Shown here: piece by piece, positions 34,801 to 44,300 of the stretch
Layout: the number at the start of each line of letters is the position of its first letter
Position numbering within the stretch: the first letter of the stretch is position 1
Source: JAYEPK01 sp048569615
Lineage (GTDB): Archaea > Thermoplasmatota > Penumbrarchaeia > Penumbrarchaeales > Penumbrarchaeaceae
DNA: 64,000 nucleotides
Direction: 5' to 3'
NCBI GenBank assembly: GCA_048569615.1
Contig: JBLIRK010000008.1
Coordinates: 8,809-72,808 of the forward strand
Translations under genes and position numbers: made by a program
The notes under the pieces: model-generated
What the model was told of the DNA's origin: nothing
Seen by the model: only the letters and a program-made list of their open reading frames with translations
Database searches by the model: none

Positions 34801-36603
34801 GAAGAAGAAGTGATAGATCCGTATCCCCTGACATCACTAAGTTACATTCCCGGCAATTTCGAGGTAGAGGCAAGGGCAGGAGATTCTTTCATCCGTCTCG
34901 AATGGACAGAGCCTTTTTTCCCCCTCGGAGATGTACCGGCCGCTTATGCGATCCACAGGGGGGCCGAGCCCGGAATCCTTTCCCGGATCGAAACACAGAG
35001 CGGAACAGAGCGCCTATACAACGATTCCGGACTCGAGAACGGGATCAAATACTGGTATCGGATCGATGCTGTCTACGGGGACGGTAGCAGGATGAGAGGC
35101 AGACTGGTGAACGCCACTCCCGACGGAGACGATCCCTGGATCAGAATAATCTACCCTGGGATGGGTGAGATGGTCGTTGACCGGTATAGCGAGATCGTAT
35201 GGGAAGGTGGTGATGGGGATACCAAAGTTGTAAAGTATGAATACGGTTACGATGAAAATGAATACTGGTACGATTGTGGGCTGCGCACCAGTTACGAGGT
35301 TCGCCAAATATATGGAAATTGGATCGGGGACGGCCCCCACAAGATCAGGGTAAAGGCCATCGATGAAGCGGGCAGATGGAACTCCACCTCAGTATCCTTC
35401 ATATTGGATACTAACCGGCCCGATCTCCGTTTGCTGGAGCCCCGGGACATGACCCGTATCAGGTCTGAGACCATACTTTTCCGTTGGGAAGGAGAGGATG
35501 TGGGCTCCGGTATACGCAATTATTCGGTCAGGATCGATCGCGGACCTTGGATCGAGCTTGAATTGAAGAACGAATATACAGCTGCTGGACTTGAGAACGG
35601 CGATCACAGCATAGAGATAAGGGCATATGACAATGCAGGGCACTTCCGTATCATTCAATATGTTTTCAAACAGGATTTCCTGATGCCGGTGATCAATATC
35701 ACATATCCCGCAAACGGATCCATGATCAGTGATCAGTATCCGCAGGTGAAATGGGTGTTGAAGGACCATATCTACGTCAGCACCTGCATGGTGAGCATAG
35801 ACGGAGGAGAGCTCATCGACGCGGGACTCAACAGGTTCTACAACTGCTCATTCCTCGAGGACGGAATGCACACCATATCCGTTCAAGCCGTTGACCAATG
35901 GGGATCAACCTTTAAGAACTCAACGAGGTTCACCGTCGATACTGTTCCCCCTGAGGTAATATACAGCTATCCCAACAGCCTGGGAGCGCCCATCGACACT
36001 CCGGTTGTTATCGAGTTCTCGGAGGAGATGAACAGGGATACGCTGGAGATAGATACCGGTCCGTACTCCGGTAGTATATCCTGGTTCGGCAACCGGGCGG
36101 TCCTTGCTTTCGAGAGCCGGCTCCCCTACGGGCAAAATGTGGCCGTCCAGGTCATGGCAAGCGATATAGCGGGCAACTGGATGGAGCCATACTCCTTCGA
36201 TTTCACAACGGAGGACGTGGCATGGGTCACCGGAATTGTGATGGATGAAAAAGGAGACTTAATAACGGGTGTGGAGGTTCGATTGACCGATGGGAATAAC
36301 TGCATAACGAGATCGGACGGCTCCTTCAGCATTCAAACCCGTTCCGGGAGTTACGAGATCAGTGCGGTCAAGGAGGGTTATGAACCATATTTCAAGACCA
36401 TCTACCTGGAACCGGGAGAAGAGGAGGTTGTCTACATCTCCCTCATCTCCAATAATGATGGCAGCGGAGAAAGAGAAGGTCCAATGAAATGGAGCGGACT
36501 CTTCATCTTCCTTGTCGTAATCGCTGCTATGGCTCTTCTTTTGTTGTCAGCAATCCTGCTCTACAATCGTTTCAGATATACCGATGATTGGACCGAGGAA
36601 TGA
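31888..36603 (+). CDS. Giant surface protein: long beta-helix, fibronectin/Ig-like repeats, carboxypeptidase-regulatory-like domain, membrane anchor
   Basis: 1571 residues. Signal peptide (about 1-25), entry motif GSGTETNPIIISGYAFE shared with the two other surface proteins here, then a very long parallel beta-helix (to about residue 960) full of N-x-S/T sequons, with three internal SNTVNGKPI/LP-ILYL punctuation repeats (residues about 325, 528 and 768) and a closing YWSDWDTPDEDFNGIVDYSY cap. Then a fibronectin-III-like domain (RLEWTEPFF), three Ig-like repeats, a bacterial Ig-like domain (PPEVIYSYPNSLGAPIDTPVVIEFSEEMN), a carboxypeptidase-regulatory-like domain (TGVEVRLTDGN...YEISAVKEGYEPY) and a final membrane span (about 1537-1560). 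The first half is more A+T-rich than the second. A TATA box lies at about 31838-31850 and GAGAGGTA before the ATG. Probable S-layer-associated or adhesion protein. Confidence 0.85.
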   Translation: MRSICFTAALLLSTLLVLGLNLSEDVNVLSEEPTIRGPVRSPEGYEFHDPIEIESNTDLISKASSEGWPGSGTETNPIIISGYAFEVSIYYPGIKIGYTDLHIMINGCYFWNRTYFTGAELYLFGSGIHIASSSNISIIDSVFTELERGIDCYGAKYVAVVNCIINDAGYGIKAEYSNHISISNNTMDGQQNYCISMNDVQNLSIKGNRMEPSSCCLALSSTYDCFIEDNELSNDIDTSLCSISGGSILVRNNTFTSGNNNGVYFSTIYGTIVIQSNRFIDFRGSALQWRLQSLIDLYCYNNTFINCSVSGGYLRNLEGQSHFPINNTVNGRPILLITDTEPLQNAPDACQICVSRAEDIVLENYDLRGGFEGLHAYSSPGLNLRNSTISNIEGVGAYIYDGIETVVENCSLSDIDGYGLQFYTYNKDSSIIISNTTIMDIETELYIQNTDGVMISNCTFRNSTFPVLLSSSDGCTIENCSMVSNGRGTLMMSNSENTRIMNNTLQGCGLRFEGGERTFKNQFIDASNTVNGKPIIYIVDFPGNPAPIEYEMGQLILVRTGNWVFRNISISKAGVPLVTYNAHHLSFENCSFNGSFHGISLQQSSANNFSNCTFFQNDIGIYLSKCVNGNIFFNCSISAGREDLSGPGYQKLEYHDIGIFTSGCSGTNIVNCGIWGCRFGAVLGENMGTIEGCDFFFNSDADLQDVGSNNPNITLRNNVFRSPHAGVWLQYETHMFDNKFENCALHIDSAVYHKPLKLEIPKSNTVNGLPILYLAETDLKTGAVEGDYGQIIFYKVYNAYLNDTHFRNYDTPLSLYYCNSIIITNSSFEGSFYYGIRNVFGRSVDILNCSFSSNTIGLVDRESDYGAISWNSFEKNGEGINIYNGECHTVNLNRFVDNSGYAVNSSWSYGCWIYHNLFSNNNLAGDFQVFENAGYFRNQYYHTMTSTGNYWSDWDTPDEDFNGIVDYSYSCEEEVIDPYPLTSLSYIPGNFEVEARAGDSFIRLEWTEPFFPLGDVPAAYAIHRGAEPGILSRIETQSGTERLYNDSGLENGIKYWYRIDAVYGDGSRMRGRLVNATPDGDDPWIRIIYPGMGEMVVDRYSEIVWEGGDGDTKVVKYEYGYDENEYWYDCGLRTSYEVRQIYGNWIGDGPHKIRVKAIDEAGRWNSTSVSFILDTNRPDLRLLEPRDMTRIRSETILFRWEGEDVGSGIRNYSVRIDRGPWIELELKNEYTAAGLENGDHSIEIRAYDNAGHFRIIQYVFKQDFLMPVINITYPANGSMISDQYPQVKWVLKDHIYVSTCMVSIDGGELIDAGLNRFYNCSFLEDGMHTISVQAVDQWGSTFKNSTRFTVDTVPPEVIYSYPNSLGAPIDTPVVIEFSEEMNRDTLEIDTGPYSGSISWFGNRAVLAFESRLPYGQNVAVQVMASDIAGNWMEPYSFDFTTEDVAWVTGIVMDEKGDLITGVEVRLTDGNNCITRSDGSFSIQTRSGSYEISAVKEGYEPYFKTIYLEPGEEEVVYISLISNNDGSGEREGPMKWSGLFIFLVVIAAMALLLLSAILLYNRFRYTDDWTEE

Positions 36604-36684
36604 GAATTTATATTGACTTCACTCATTAGATAAGTTGTGAAAATCTATGTACTCTATATTCAAAACCTTTAATTGTTAACTGAC

Positions 36685-36743
36685 TTATATAGTATCACCC
36701 CTCAAGGGGTGCACTCTCATTCCGTTCAGGAAAGAAATGGGAG
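36685..36743 (+). promoter_or_regulatory. Promoter with palindromic operator and 5'-leader hairpin
   Basis: TATA box CTTATATAG (about 36684-36692), then a palindrome CACCCCT-CA-AGGGGTG (36696-36711) located where transcription would initiate, then a leader hairpin CTCTCATT (36714-36721) pairing with AATGGGAG (36736-36743). The 3' arm includes the purine-rich stretch (GGGAGAG) that could serve the 116-residue gene starting at 36759. Probably a regulated promoter; the regulator is not known. Confidence 0.5.
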
Positions 36744-36758
36744 AGTTGATAATCGGAA

Positions 36759-37109
36759 ATGATGTACATCTTCATCGTCGATGTCAGCAATCCCAAAGGC
36801 TGGAAGGGACATTTTAGGAGAGAACTCCCCAGAGGGCATGGTGAAAAGAAGGTGAGCTCTGTGGAGACCAAGCTGAATCAGGGAAACATACGCAGCTTCA
36901 GCGACCTTCTTCGTATAAAACAGGAGTTGGATTCGGGAATCAATAACGGTATAGGACTTGAGGGAAGCGTTCACGTCTTTCCTTCAACGGATTTCGAGAT
37001 AAGTTCCAGGGAGGACCTGGATAGACTGATAAGCGACATCGACTTCTACCACTCCCCCTATGCATCGATGACGGGGAGCATCATACTGAAGAAAAAGCTG
37101 GAGCATTAA
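36759..37109 (+). CDS. Small conserved-looking protein, unknown
   Basis: 116 residues, soluble, mixed alpha/beta (YIFIVDVSNPKGWKG at the start, then a basic segment RRELPRGHGEKK and an acidic C-terminal half). No cysteine, no membrane span, no family recognised. It has its own promoter with a palindrome and is followed 5 bp later by a hairpin terminator, so it forms a one-gene unit, which argues it is real. ATG 36759 and 36762 are both possible starts. Confidence 0.7.
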   Translation: MMYIFIVDVSNPKGWKGHFRRELPRGHGEKKVSSVETKLNQGNIRSFSDLLRIKQELDSGINNGIGLEGSVHVFPSTDFEISSREDLDRLISDIDFYHSPYASMTGSIILKKKLEH

Positions 37110-37114
37110 ACACT

Positions 37115-37152
37115 CGGAACCCGATCAAAGCATCGGGTCCCGAACTCTTTTT
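37115..37152 (+). terminator. Hairpin plus T5 terminator
   Basis: CGGAACCCGAT pairs with ATCGGGTCCCG (one A-C mismatch) around a CAAAGC loop, followed by CTCTTTTT. It lies 5 bp after the stop of the 116-residue gene and before the ABC operon promoter. Confidence 0.75.
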
Positions 37153-37245
37153 CCAATAACCTGATGGATCTTGACCCTTCTAGTTCTGCTTAGTACCTAT
37201 TCCCGTTATTCGAAAAATGGGTCCTGCCGAAGGTTGTTCAAAAAA

Positions 37246-37271
37246 TTATTTATACTATTGTGTATTACACA
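37246..37271 (+). promoter_or_regulatory. TATA box and palindromic operator of the ABC export operon
   Basis: TTATTTATACTA (37246-37257) is a good TATA box; it runs straight into the perfect 6-bp inverted repeat TGTGTA-T-TACACA (37259-37271). A site there would block transcription initiation. The core GTGTATTACAC resembles operators of the GntR/YtrA regulator group that often control ABC exporters (from memory, unverified). The 85-bp leader that follows contains three related segments, ACAATATTGGG, ACAATACTTTGG and CCAATACTGTTCGG, perhaps further binding sites. Confidence 0.55.
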
Positions 37272-37356
37272 CTACTGTAAGCTCTACAATATTGGGCCCC
37301 TAACAATACTTTGGACCGCCCAATACTGTTCGGCACACAATAGGCAGGTGAAGGAA

Positions 37357-38031
37357 ATGAGCATGATAGAACTAAGATCTCTTGACAAGGTCTACAGGAC
37401 CGGAAAGATGGAATACGAGGCGTTGAGGGATATCGACCTCCGGATCGAGAGTGGTGAGCTCACGGCGATAGTCGGCCCGTCCGGATCGGGGAAGTCCACG
37501 ATCCTGAACATGATAACCGGCATCGACCGGCCGACAAAGGGGACTGTATCCATAAACGGCCAGAGGATAGACAGCATGAAGGAGGACAAGCTTGCGAAGT
37601 GGAGAGGGCAGAACATAGGGATAATCTTCCAGTTCTTCCAGCTCTTCCCCACGCTCACTGCGCTCGAGAACGCGATGCTCCCCATGGACTTCGCGGGCAG
37701 GGGCTCCCTCAAGGAGAGAGAAAGGAAGGCGAGGAAGAACCTCGAGCTCGTAGGCCTCGGGGACAAGCTCCACAACCTTCCTTCTGAGCTCTCCGGCGGG
37801 GAGCAGCAGAGGGTCGCGATTGCAAGAGCGCTCGCCAACGATCCCGACATCATAATCGGGGACGAGCCGACCGGGAACCTAGACTCCAAGACCGAGGAGA
37901 GGATGTTCGCCCTCCTGGAGAAACTGAACCAGCAGGGGAAGACCATCATCTTCGTCACCCACTCCAAGGACCTTGCAAGGAAAGCCAGGAGAAGGATCAC
38001 GATCCTCGACGGGAGGATAGCCGCTTCTTGA
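37357..38031 (+). CDS. ABC transporter ATPase, LolD/MacB type
   Basis: 224 residues from ATG 37357 (Shine-Dalgarno-like GGTGAAGG before it; the frame is open to 37171 through the promoter, which I exclude). Walker A GPSGSGKST, Q-loop FQFFQLFP, signature LSGGEQQRVAIARAL, Walker B IIIGDEPTGNLD and H-loop FVTHSKDLARKA are all intact. This subfamily powers FtsX/MacB-type permeases that move lipoproteins, peptides or drugs outward rather than importing solutes. First gene of a five-gene operon with a tiny membrane protein, two permeases and a second ATPase. Confidence 0.93.
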   Translation: MSMIELRSLDKVYRTGKMEYEALRDIDLRIESGELTAIVGPSGSGKSTILNMITGIDRPTKGTVSINGQRIDSMKEDKLAKWRGQNIGIIFQFFQLFPTLTALENAMLPMDFAGRGSLKERERKARKNLELVGLGDKLHNLPSELSGGEQQRVAIARALANDPDIIIGDEPTGNLDSKTEERMFALLEKLNQQGKTIIFVTHSKDLARKARRRITILDGRIAAS

Positions 38032-38051
38032 GCAGCGATGGAGGTCCTGGA

Positions 38052-38195
38052 ATGAGCGGGAGCGGGAGAAGGATCATCGGAGCGGCCGTAGTGTTGAGCT
38101 ACCTGGCCTTCCTTCTGGTCTTCTCCACCTCAATCTTCGTTCAGGAGATGCTGAACGGAGGTGCCCTGGACCAATTTCTCACACTGAGGGGATGA
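38052..38195 (+). CDS. Tiny single-span membrane protein in the ABC operon
   Basis: 47 residues, below common annotation cut-offs. Starts MSGSGRRIIGAAVV with one hydrophobic span (about residues 8-30, ...SYLAFLLVFSTSIFV) and a short polar tail. GGAGGTCC lies 5 nt before its ATG, it starts 21 bp after the ATPase stop and its stop overlaps the permease start (ATGATGA). This tight packing, the ribosome site and the coherent membrane segment make it a credible gene. It may be an accessory subunit or assembly factor of the transporter (inference). Confidence 0.65.
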   Translation: MSGSGRRIIGAAVVLSYLAFLLVFSTSIFVQEMLNGGALDQFLTLRG

Positions 38196-40585
38196 TGATG
38201 GTGTCGGCCATAGCTAAGAAATCGATAGGCGACCTTAAAAAGAGGAAGTCGAGAACGATATTCACCATTCTGACGATCGCACTGGGAGTTGCCGCACTCG
38301 GAATGTTCGCGGTCGTACCGCTGTTCAATGAAGCGGTTCTCTCTGATATCAAGGAGACAAACATGTGGAATGTCAGGGCGAACATGCCCAATACCCATGT
38401 CTCGGACGATCAGATCGCAGAGATAGAGGACATGGAGAACATCAACGGAGCGGAGTTCAAACAGGTGTTCTACACCAAGATATACATAGGCGAGAGGCGA
38501 AACGACGCCCTCTTCGTGGGTATGAGGGACTTCGGTGACATGAAGGTCGACAGGGTATCCCTTGAAAAGGGAGAATATCCGGGCCATTTGGAAGTCCTCG
38601 CGGACAGCGGGAATTCGAGGTACGACCTTTTCAGGGAAGGAATAGGCGGAAACGTCAAGGTCATGGATGCGAACGGCGGGGACCTTGTCCTGAATATTAC
38701 AGGTAAAGGAAGGACAATGGTGTACGACAGCGCGGCCTACGGGATTGCCGTATTCTTCGTAGATGTGGACACCGTCTCTATCCTGTCGAACTCCACGGGC
38801 TACAATTCCATCTCCCTGGACCTCGAGAAAACATCCGGGTCCAGCATGGACGATGCGATCCTCATGGTCAAGACCTATCTGGAGGAGAACACGGATTTCG
38901 TGGCATTCACCGACATACCCGATACCAATCAGGATGGACACTGGCCTGGTGAGGAGGACTTCAGTGACACTGGCAGTTTCTTCTATGTCCTTACCTTCAT
39001 GACCCTGTTCTGCGCCGTCTTCCTGATCTCCAACACAATGCATACCATCATAACGGAGCAGAGGAAGGAGATCGCCCAGATGAAGGCGGTTGGGGCCACA
39101 AGGCTTATGATCACGAGGTCCTACCTTACGACCTCTTTCATAATGGGAACTGTCGGTTCCGTGATCGGAGCGGGTCTCGGGATACTTCTCGGCTACGGAA
39201 TGGTTTGGTTCCTTGCAACTTCTTTCTACGGCTTCGTCCCTTCATTCGGGATACATTACCCCACATTGGTCATCTCGGCCCTTGTCGGCATAGCACTTAC
39301 GATACTGGCAACACTGCCCGCTCTTCTTGGAGCGATCAGGACAAACACCAGGGAAGGTCTCCAGGACTCCGGCATATCGGCCAGCTATGGAGCGTCCTTC
39401 ATCGACAAGGTTCTGCTCAGGACAAGGTGGCTCCCGAGGTCATCCCAGATGGGCTTCAGGAACGTTGCACGTAAGAAGGGCAGATCCATATCCACCATGC
39501 TACAGGTCTCCCTCGCGGTCGCGATGTTCCTCGGAGTTGTGACCATCGGATATTCGCTTGCGACCACCGTCGAAAAGGAGTACGACTACTACACCTTCGA
39601 CATACTGGTCAACGGCCAGATGGACGGTGGAAGACCGCTGACCGAGGGAAGCCAGCAGATCATAGAGGATATCGATGGTGTTAAGGAAGTAGAGCCCATC
39701 CTGATAAGCTTCGGGGAGCTAAAGGGCGACTACATAGCGTTCTTCGGCTACCATCACGACACTTTGGCATATGATGTCGATGGAACCATGGCCACGGGCA
39801 GATGGTTCAACGAGGAAGAGCAGTCCTCCATGGCCATGGTCATGGTCATGGGCAGGAATATGGCGAGGATCACCGGCAACAAGGTAGGTGACATGGTTAC
39901 GGTGGAAACCGCAACCGGCCCGCATACCTTCGAGATAATAGGCATCAACGCGGGCCAGATGATGAACGGCAGGACCGGCTACATACCCATGGATACATTA
40001 CAGTCAGTATTGAAATGGAATGACACTGTGACCGCCTTTGCCGTAACAACGGATACCAAGGACCACGAACTCATCGACCGCGTATCCACGGAGATTGAAG
40101 ACACCATGATGGCACGGGGCTATGTTGTCAACAACGAGATCTGGTATGTGATGAAGGAGAACAACGTCCGACAGAACCAGAACATCGTAAACCTCATGAT
40201 AGCGACGGGCTCCCTGATCGTGTTCATCACCATGATAGGTCTGATGTCCACTCTGACCATGAACATCCTGGAGAGGACCAGGGAGATCGGGATGCTGCGA
40301 TGCATCGGCTCCAGGGCCGGACATATAAGGAGGGTCTTCGGAACGGAAGGATTGACAATGGCATTCTTCGGAGGCTTGCTAGGAATACCGCTGGGGTATC
40401 TCACGGCAAGCTTCCTGAACTGGATAATGTACGAGATCATGAAGCTGGAGATGGACCTCCTCTTCCCGCTCCGCTTCATCCTGATCGCCCTCGTGATGAC
40501 CCTTGTCATAACACTTGTTGTGATCCAGCTCCCGCTGTTCAGGGCCGTCAGGTTCAGGCCGGGGGACGCACTGAGGTACCAGTAA
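38192..40585 (+). CDS. ABC transporter permease with two FtsX domains
   Basis: 797 residues. A first membrane span near the N-terminus (IFTILTIALGVAALGMFAVV) and a MacB-like periplasmic/extracellular domain precede three spans of the first FtsX domain (about 265-395; TEQRKEIAQMKAVGATRLMI). A second copy follows with its own external domain and a C-terminal FtsX domain (ILERTREIGMLRCIGSRAGHIRRVF). Three consecutive ATG codons (38192, 38195, 38198) make the exact start uncertain. Pairs with the ATPases at 37357 and 40606. Confidence 0.9.
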   Translation: MMMVSAIAKKSIGDLKKRKSRTIFTILTIALGVAALGMFAVVPLFNEAVLSDIKETNMWNVRANMPNTHVSDDQIAEIEDMENINGAEFKQVFYTKIYIGERRNDALFVGMRDFGDMKVDRVSLEKGEYPGHLEVLADSGNSRYDLFREGIGGNVKVMDANGGDLVLNITGKGRTMVYDSAAYGIAVFFVDVDTVSILSNSTGYNSISLDLEKTSGSSMDDAILMVKTYLEENTDFVAFTDIPDTNQDGHWPGEEDFSDTGSFFYVLTFMTLFCAVFLISNTMHTIITEQRKEIAQMKAVGATRLMITRSYLTTSFIMGTVGSVIGAGLGILLGYGMVWFLATSFYGFVPSFGIHYPTLVISALVGIALTILATLPALLGAIRTNTREGLQDSGISASYGASFIDKVLLRTRWLPRSSQMGFRNVARKKGRSISTMLQVSLAVAMFLGVVTIGYSLATTVEKEYDYYTFDILVNGQMDGGRPLTEGSQQIIEDIDGVKEVEPILISFGELKGDYIAFFGYHHDTLAYDVDGTMATGRWFNEEEQSSMAMVMVMGRNMARITGNKVGDMVTVETATGPHTFEIIGINAGQMMNGRTGYIPMDTLQSVLKWNDTVTAFAVTTDTKDHELIDRVSTEIEDTMMARGYVVNNEIWYVMKENNVRQNQNIVNLMIATGSLIVFITMIGLMSTLTMNILERTREIGMLRCIGSRAGHIRRVFGTEGLTMAFFGGLLGIPLGYLTASFLNWIMYEIMKLEMDLLFPLRFILIALVMTLVITLVVIQLPLFRAVRFRPGDALRYQ

Positions 40586-40605
40586 TCGGATGAAAAAAGG
40601 GAGGG

Positions 40606-41322
40606 ATGAGAATGACAAATGGAAACGGGCATATAATCACAGCAAGGAAGGTGATGAAGACATATGATACTGGAAATGTCAAGGTCCAGGCCCTGAAAGG
40701 GGTTGACCTGGCGATCCGAAAGGGCGAGATGGTCTCCATCATGGGGCCGTCGGGATGCGGAAAGACCACACTGCTGAACTGCCTCTCGGGGCTGGATGAT
40801 GTAACAGCAGGAAGCATAATGGTCGAGGGTCTCGAGCTGCATAAGCTCAACGATGACAAGAAGACGAAGCACAGGGCCAGGAGGATGGGATTCGTATTCC
40901 AGTTCTACAATCTTCTTCCGGTGCTCTCGGCCGTCGAGAACGTTGAGCTGCCGCTCCTGCTCTCGGGGGTGAAACCCAGGGAAGCGAGGAGGAAGGCCTT
41001 GGGAGTACTGGCAAGGGTGGGACTCGAAGGATGGGAGCACCATATGCCGTCCCAGCTCTCAGGCGGCCAAAGGCAGAGGGTGACGATAGCAAGGGCGCTG
41101 GTGAACGATCCTGCAATAGTCTTCGCGGACGAGCCCACGGGAGACCTCGACAGGAAGACCACCGAGGACATAATGGCCCTGCTGATGGAACTGAACCGCA
41201 GGAACGGCCAGACCTTCGTGATCGTCACCCATGATCCGAAGGTCGGGTCCGTGGCATCCCGCCAGATCAAGATGGTCGACGGACGGATCTCCGAGGATAA
41301 CGGCCATTCGGTCCTGACATGA
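40606..41322 (+). CDS. ABC transporter ATPase, LolD/MacB type (second copy)
   Basis: 238 residues. Walker A GPSGCGKTT, Q-loop FQFYNLLP, signature LSGGQRQRVTIARAL, Walker B IVFADEPTGDLD, H-loop IVTHDPKVG. Clearly paralogous to the ATPase at 37357 but diverged enough to suggest that each serves one of the two permeases. It begins 20 bp after the first permease, with GGGAGGGATGAG before ATG 40606 (a second in-frame ATG at 40612). Confidence 0.93.
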   Translation: MRMTNGNGHIITARKVMKTYDTGNVKVQALKGVDLAIRKGEMVSIMGPSGCGKTTLLNCLSGLDDVTAGSIMVEGLELHKLNDDKKTKHRARRMGFVFQFYNLLPVLSAVENVELPLLLSGVKPREARRKALGVLARVGLEGWEHHMPSQLSGGQRQRVTIARALVNDPAIVFADEPTGDLDRKTTEDIMALLMELNRRNGQTFVIVTHDPKVGSVASRQIKMVDGRISEDNGHSVLT

Positions 41323-41336
41323 AGGAGGTGCGGAAG

Positions 41337-44300
41337 ATGGGCGGGTTCAGAGAGCCGGAGATCGTTACACCACTTGTCGCTGTCCTTCTGATAGCGGCTT
41401 TCGCCGGAGCGATGTTCTTCTCAGCTCCGATATGGTTCTATCTAGGGATAGTGGCGGTGGCAGTGTTTACCATAGGCACGCTCGCGCTCTTCAACAGGGT
41501 GCTGTTCAAGGTCGGAACCCGGAACATCATAAGGAGGAAGGGGCTCTCGGCGATCGTGATCGGAGGACTTATGGTAGGCACCGTGATCATCTCCAGCTCG
41601 CTTGTGGTCGGAGATACCATGGACGAGATGATCGTCTCCCTCCACTACGATATGTTCCATGAGACCGACGAGGTCATCTACGGGCTGGACAACGACGGTT
41701 CCTACCTTCTCATCAACGGCAGCGATTTCGAGGGATTGAAGGAAGAGATTCTAGGGATCGAGCATGTCGAGGGAGTAGTGGGAGAGCTGGAGGAATGCGT
41801 TTCGGTCCTAGACCTGACATCGGGTCAGGCCGAGGGAGGGATGACGCTCATCGGATATGATCCGGATGCAGATGAGTTCGGCAGCTATCAGAGGAACGGC
41901 CTGGATGTCGTAATGGACATCGGTCCGGACGAGGTCTACCTGGACAAGAAGGCGGCCGAGCAGCTCAATGCCGGCAGATATGACCGGGTCCAGATCATGA
42001 CACGCACCGGTTCCTACTTATTCACTGTCAGAGGTCTCATCGACAGCGAGGGGCGCGGCGGCTGGAGCTATGAGGGGGCCGTCCACATGCCGCTGTCAAC
42101 AGCCAGGTCCATACTGGGTACGGGAGATGGCGTCAACATAATCAAGGTCACCAACAATGGAGGGGTCAGGGAGGGAGAGCGATACTGCGAGGAAGTTGTC
42201 GAAGAGCTCGAAATACTGCTTGCCTCGTACCCCAATTCCGGATTGGAGGTCCAGAGGGACAAAGCCACCGAGATCAAGGTCGCGATGGACGATATAAGCG
42301 AGTTCTCGACCATGTTCCTCGTGTTCGGATCATTCTCCATCTTTGCCGGGGTCATACTTATCATAAATATCTTCGTGATGCTCGGTGAGGAGCGGAAGAG
42401 GGAGATGGGCATCTCCAGGGCCGTTGGCATGAAGAGAAAGCACCTAAGGGAGAGCTTTGTTTACGAAGGCTCCATCTATGCCGTCATCTCATCCGTCCTC
42501 GGAGCTTTCGTGGGTGTCGCCGTTGCCTACATGGTGCTTATCTTCCTGGACATGATCTTCAAGGAAGGCTTCGGTGAGACAGGAATCATCGAGAGCTTCA
42601 ATTTCACACCCGAATCCATCGTGATATCGTTGACCTTCGGGATCCTGATCACCATTCTCACCGTCTCGCTGACAGCCATGAGGATATCCAGGCTCAACAT
42701 CATCAGGGCAATAAGGAACATCCCGGAACCCAGGACGAGCAGTAAGAGCAGGAAGGTCTTCTACGCTGGTATCATCTCATCTGTCCTGGGAACCGGACTC
42801 TTCATATGGGCTTACTGGGGCTTCCCCACACTGGGTCTTGAAAGGCTCCAGGAGGCAGCTGTGCATCTGGGGGTCTCAATAGGGATACTAGGACTCGGGG
42901 TGGCTTTAAGAAGGTTCATGGGGGAGAGGCTCTCGATATCGCTGGCGACGATACTTCTGATCATATACTGGATAGTACCGAGCGATATCCTGCTTCCGGA
43001 CCTGCACCCCGGCGATATGGAGGTCTTCTTCATGGCAGGTGTGTTCGTCGTATCATCCGCCATAATCCTCTTCGTTTACAACTCCCACCACATCCTGGGG
43101 CTGCTCTCGAGGACCTGGAGCCTTACCGGGAGGCCGACGGCCACCCTCAAGACCGCTTCCTCGTATCCCATGAAGAACAAGTTCAGGACTGGGATGACCA
43201 TCTACATGTTCGCCCTGGTGGTATTCACCATAACCGTGATGTCCATGATAATCGGAATGATCTCCTACAACAACGAGAGCCTGATCAACGAGCAGATGGG
43301 GGACATCGACCTGATCGGTACTGCAGGCCCGAACTCGAGGATATCGGATATCGAGAAGGAGATAGAGTACAACACCTCCATAGGAATGGAGCCCTTCGAG
43401 GCCGTGTATTCGCTTTCCGTCGGGCTTGTGGAGGTCAACACCACACTTGTAGATCCGGAAGGCGAAGGGATCCTCCACATCCCCTGGCAGTTCGTTGGAT
43501 TTGACAGGGAGTTTGCCCGATGCGGCTGGTCGTTCCTTTCCATGCTCGAAGGTTACGACTCCAGCGAGGAGCTCTGGAAAGCCGTTCATGATGATCCAAC
43601 GCTCGTCATCCTGGACAATTACTTCAACAACGTGGAGACATGGGGTCCGGGATATGCCTTCGAGGAGATGGGCATCGTTCCGGGAGATGAAATATCCTTC
43701 AGGTTGATGGACGGAAGGACGCTAAACCTGACAGTGGCCGGGATACTCGAGGAGTTCATATTTCCGGGGATCTTCGTTTCGAAGGAGGTGATGCAGGAAG
43801 AGATCGGCAGTATAGGTTCCGGGGCCTACATCTTCTCCCTGAAGGATGGAGCCGACGATGTGGAGGTCGCTAGGACCATCGAGAAGGAGCTTGGAATAAA
43901 CATGATAATCCTCGAGGATGAGGTTGCAAAGTTCACAGAGATAATGGAGCAGTTCTTCGACCTCTTCATGGCTTACATGGGCCTGGGACTTGTGGTCGGC
44001 ATAGCGGGCCTGGGTATCATCACCCTCAGAGCGGTCCATGAGAGAAGGCAGGAGATAGGGATGATGAGGGCCATAGGTTTCCGGAGGCAGGGTGTGACCA
44101 ACTCCTTCATCATGGAGGCCTCCTTCATCTGCATCGTTGGCATACTGATAGGTTCCTTACTTGGAATGTTCGTCGGGTACAAGCTGTGGTTCGACGAGTT
44201 CAAACCTCTTGGCTACGAGTTCGTGATACCATGGGCTAAGATCGCTTTGGTTGGACTGCTGGCCTTTTTATCAACGGCCCTCTTCACCGTCCCTCCCAGT

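Noticed and set aside
37171..37356. 62-codon N-terminal extension of the first ABC ATPase
   Set aside because: It runs through the TATA box and operator; the family starts at MIELRSLDKVYR.
38141..39043. 300-codon open frame on the minus strand inside the first ABC permease
   Set aside because: It lies wholly within a well-supported permease gene on the other strand, has no recognisable domain and reflects codon-bias shadowing; the same holds for the 307-codon frame at 40120-41043.
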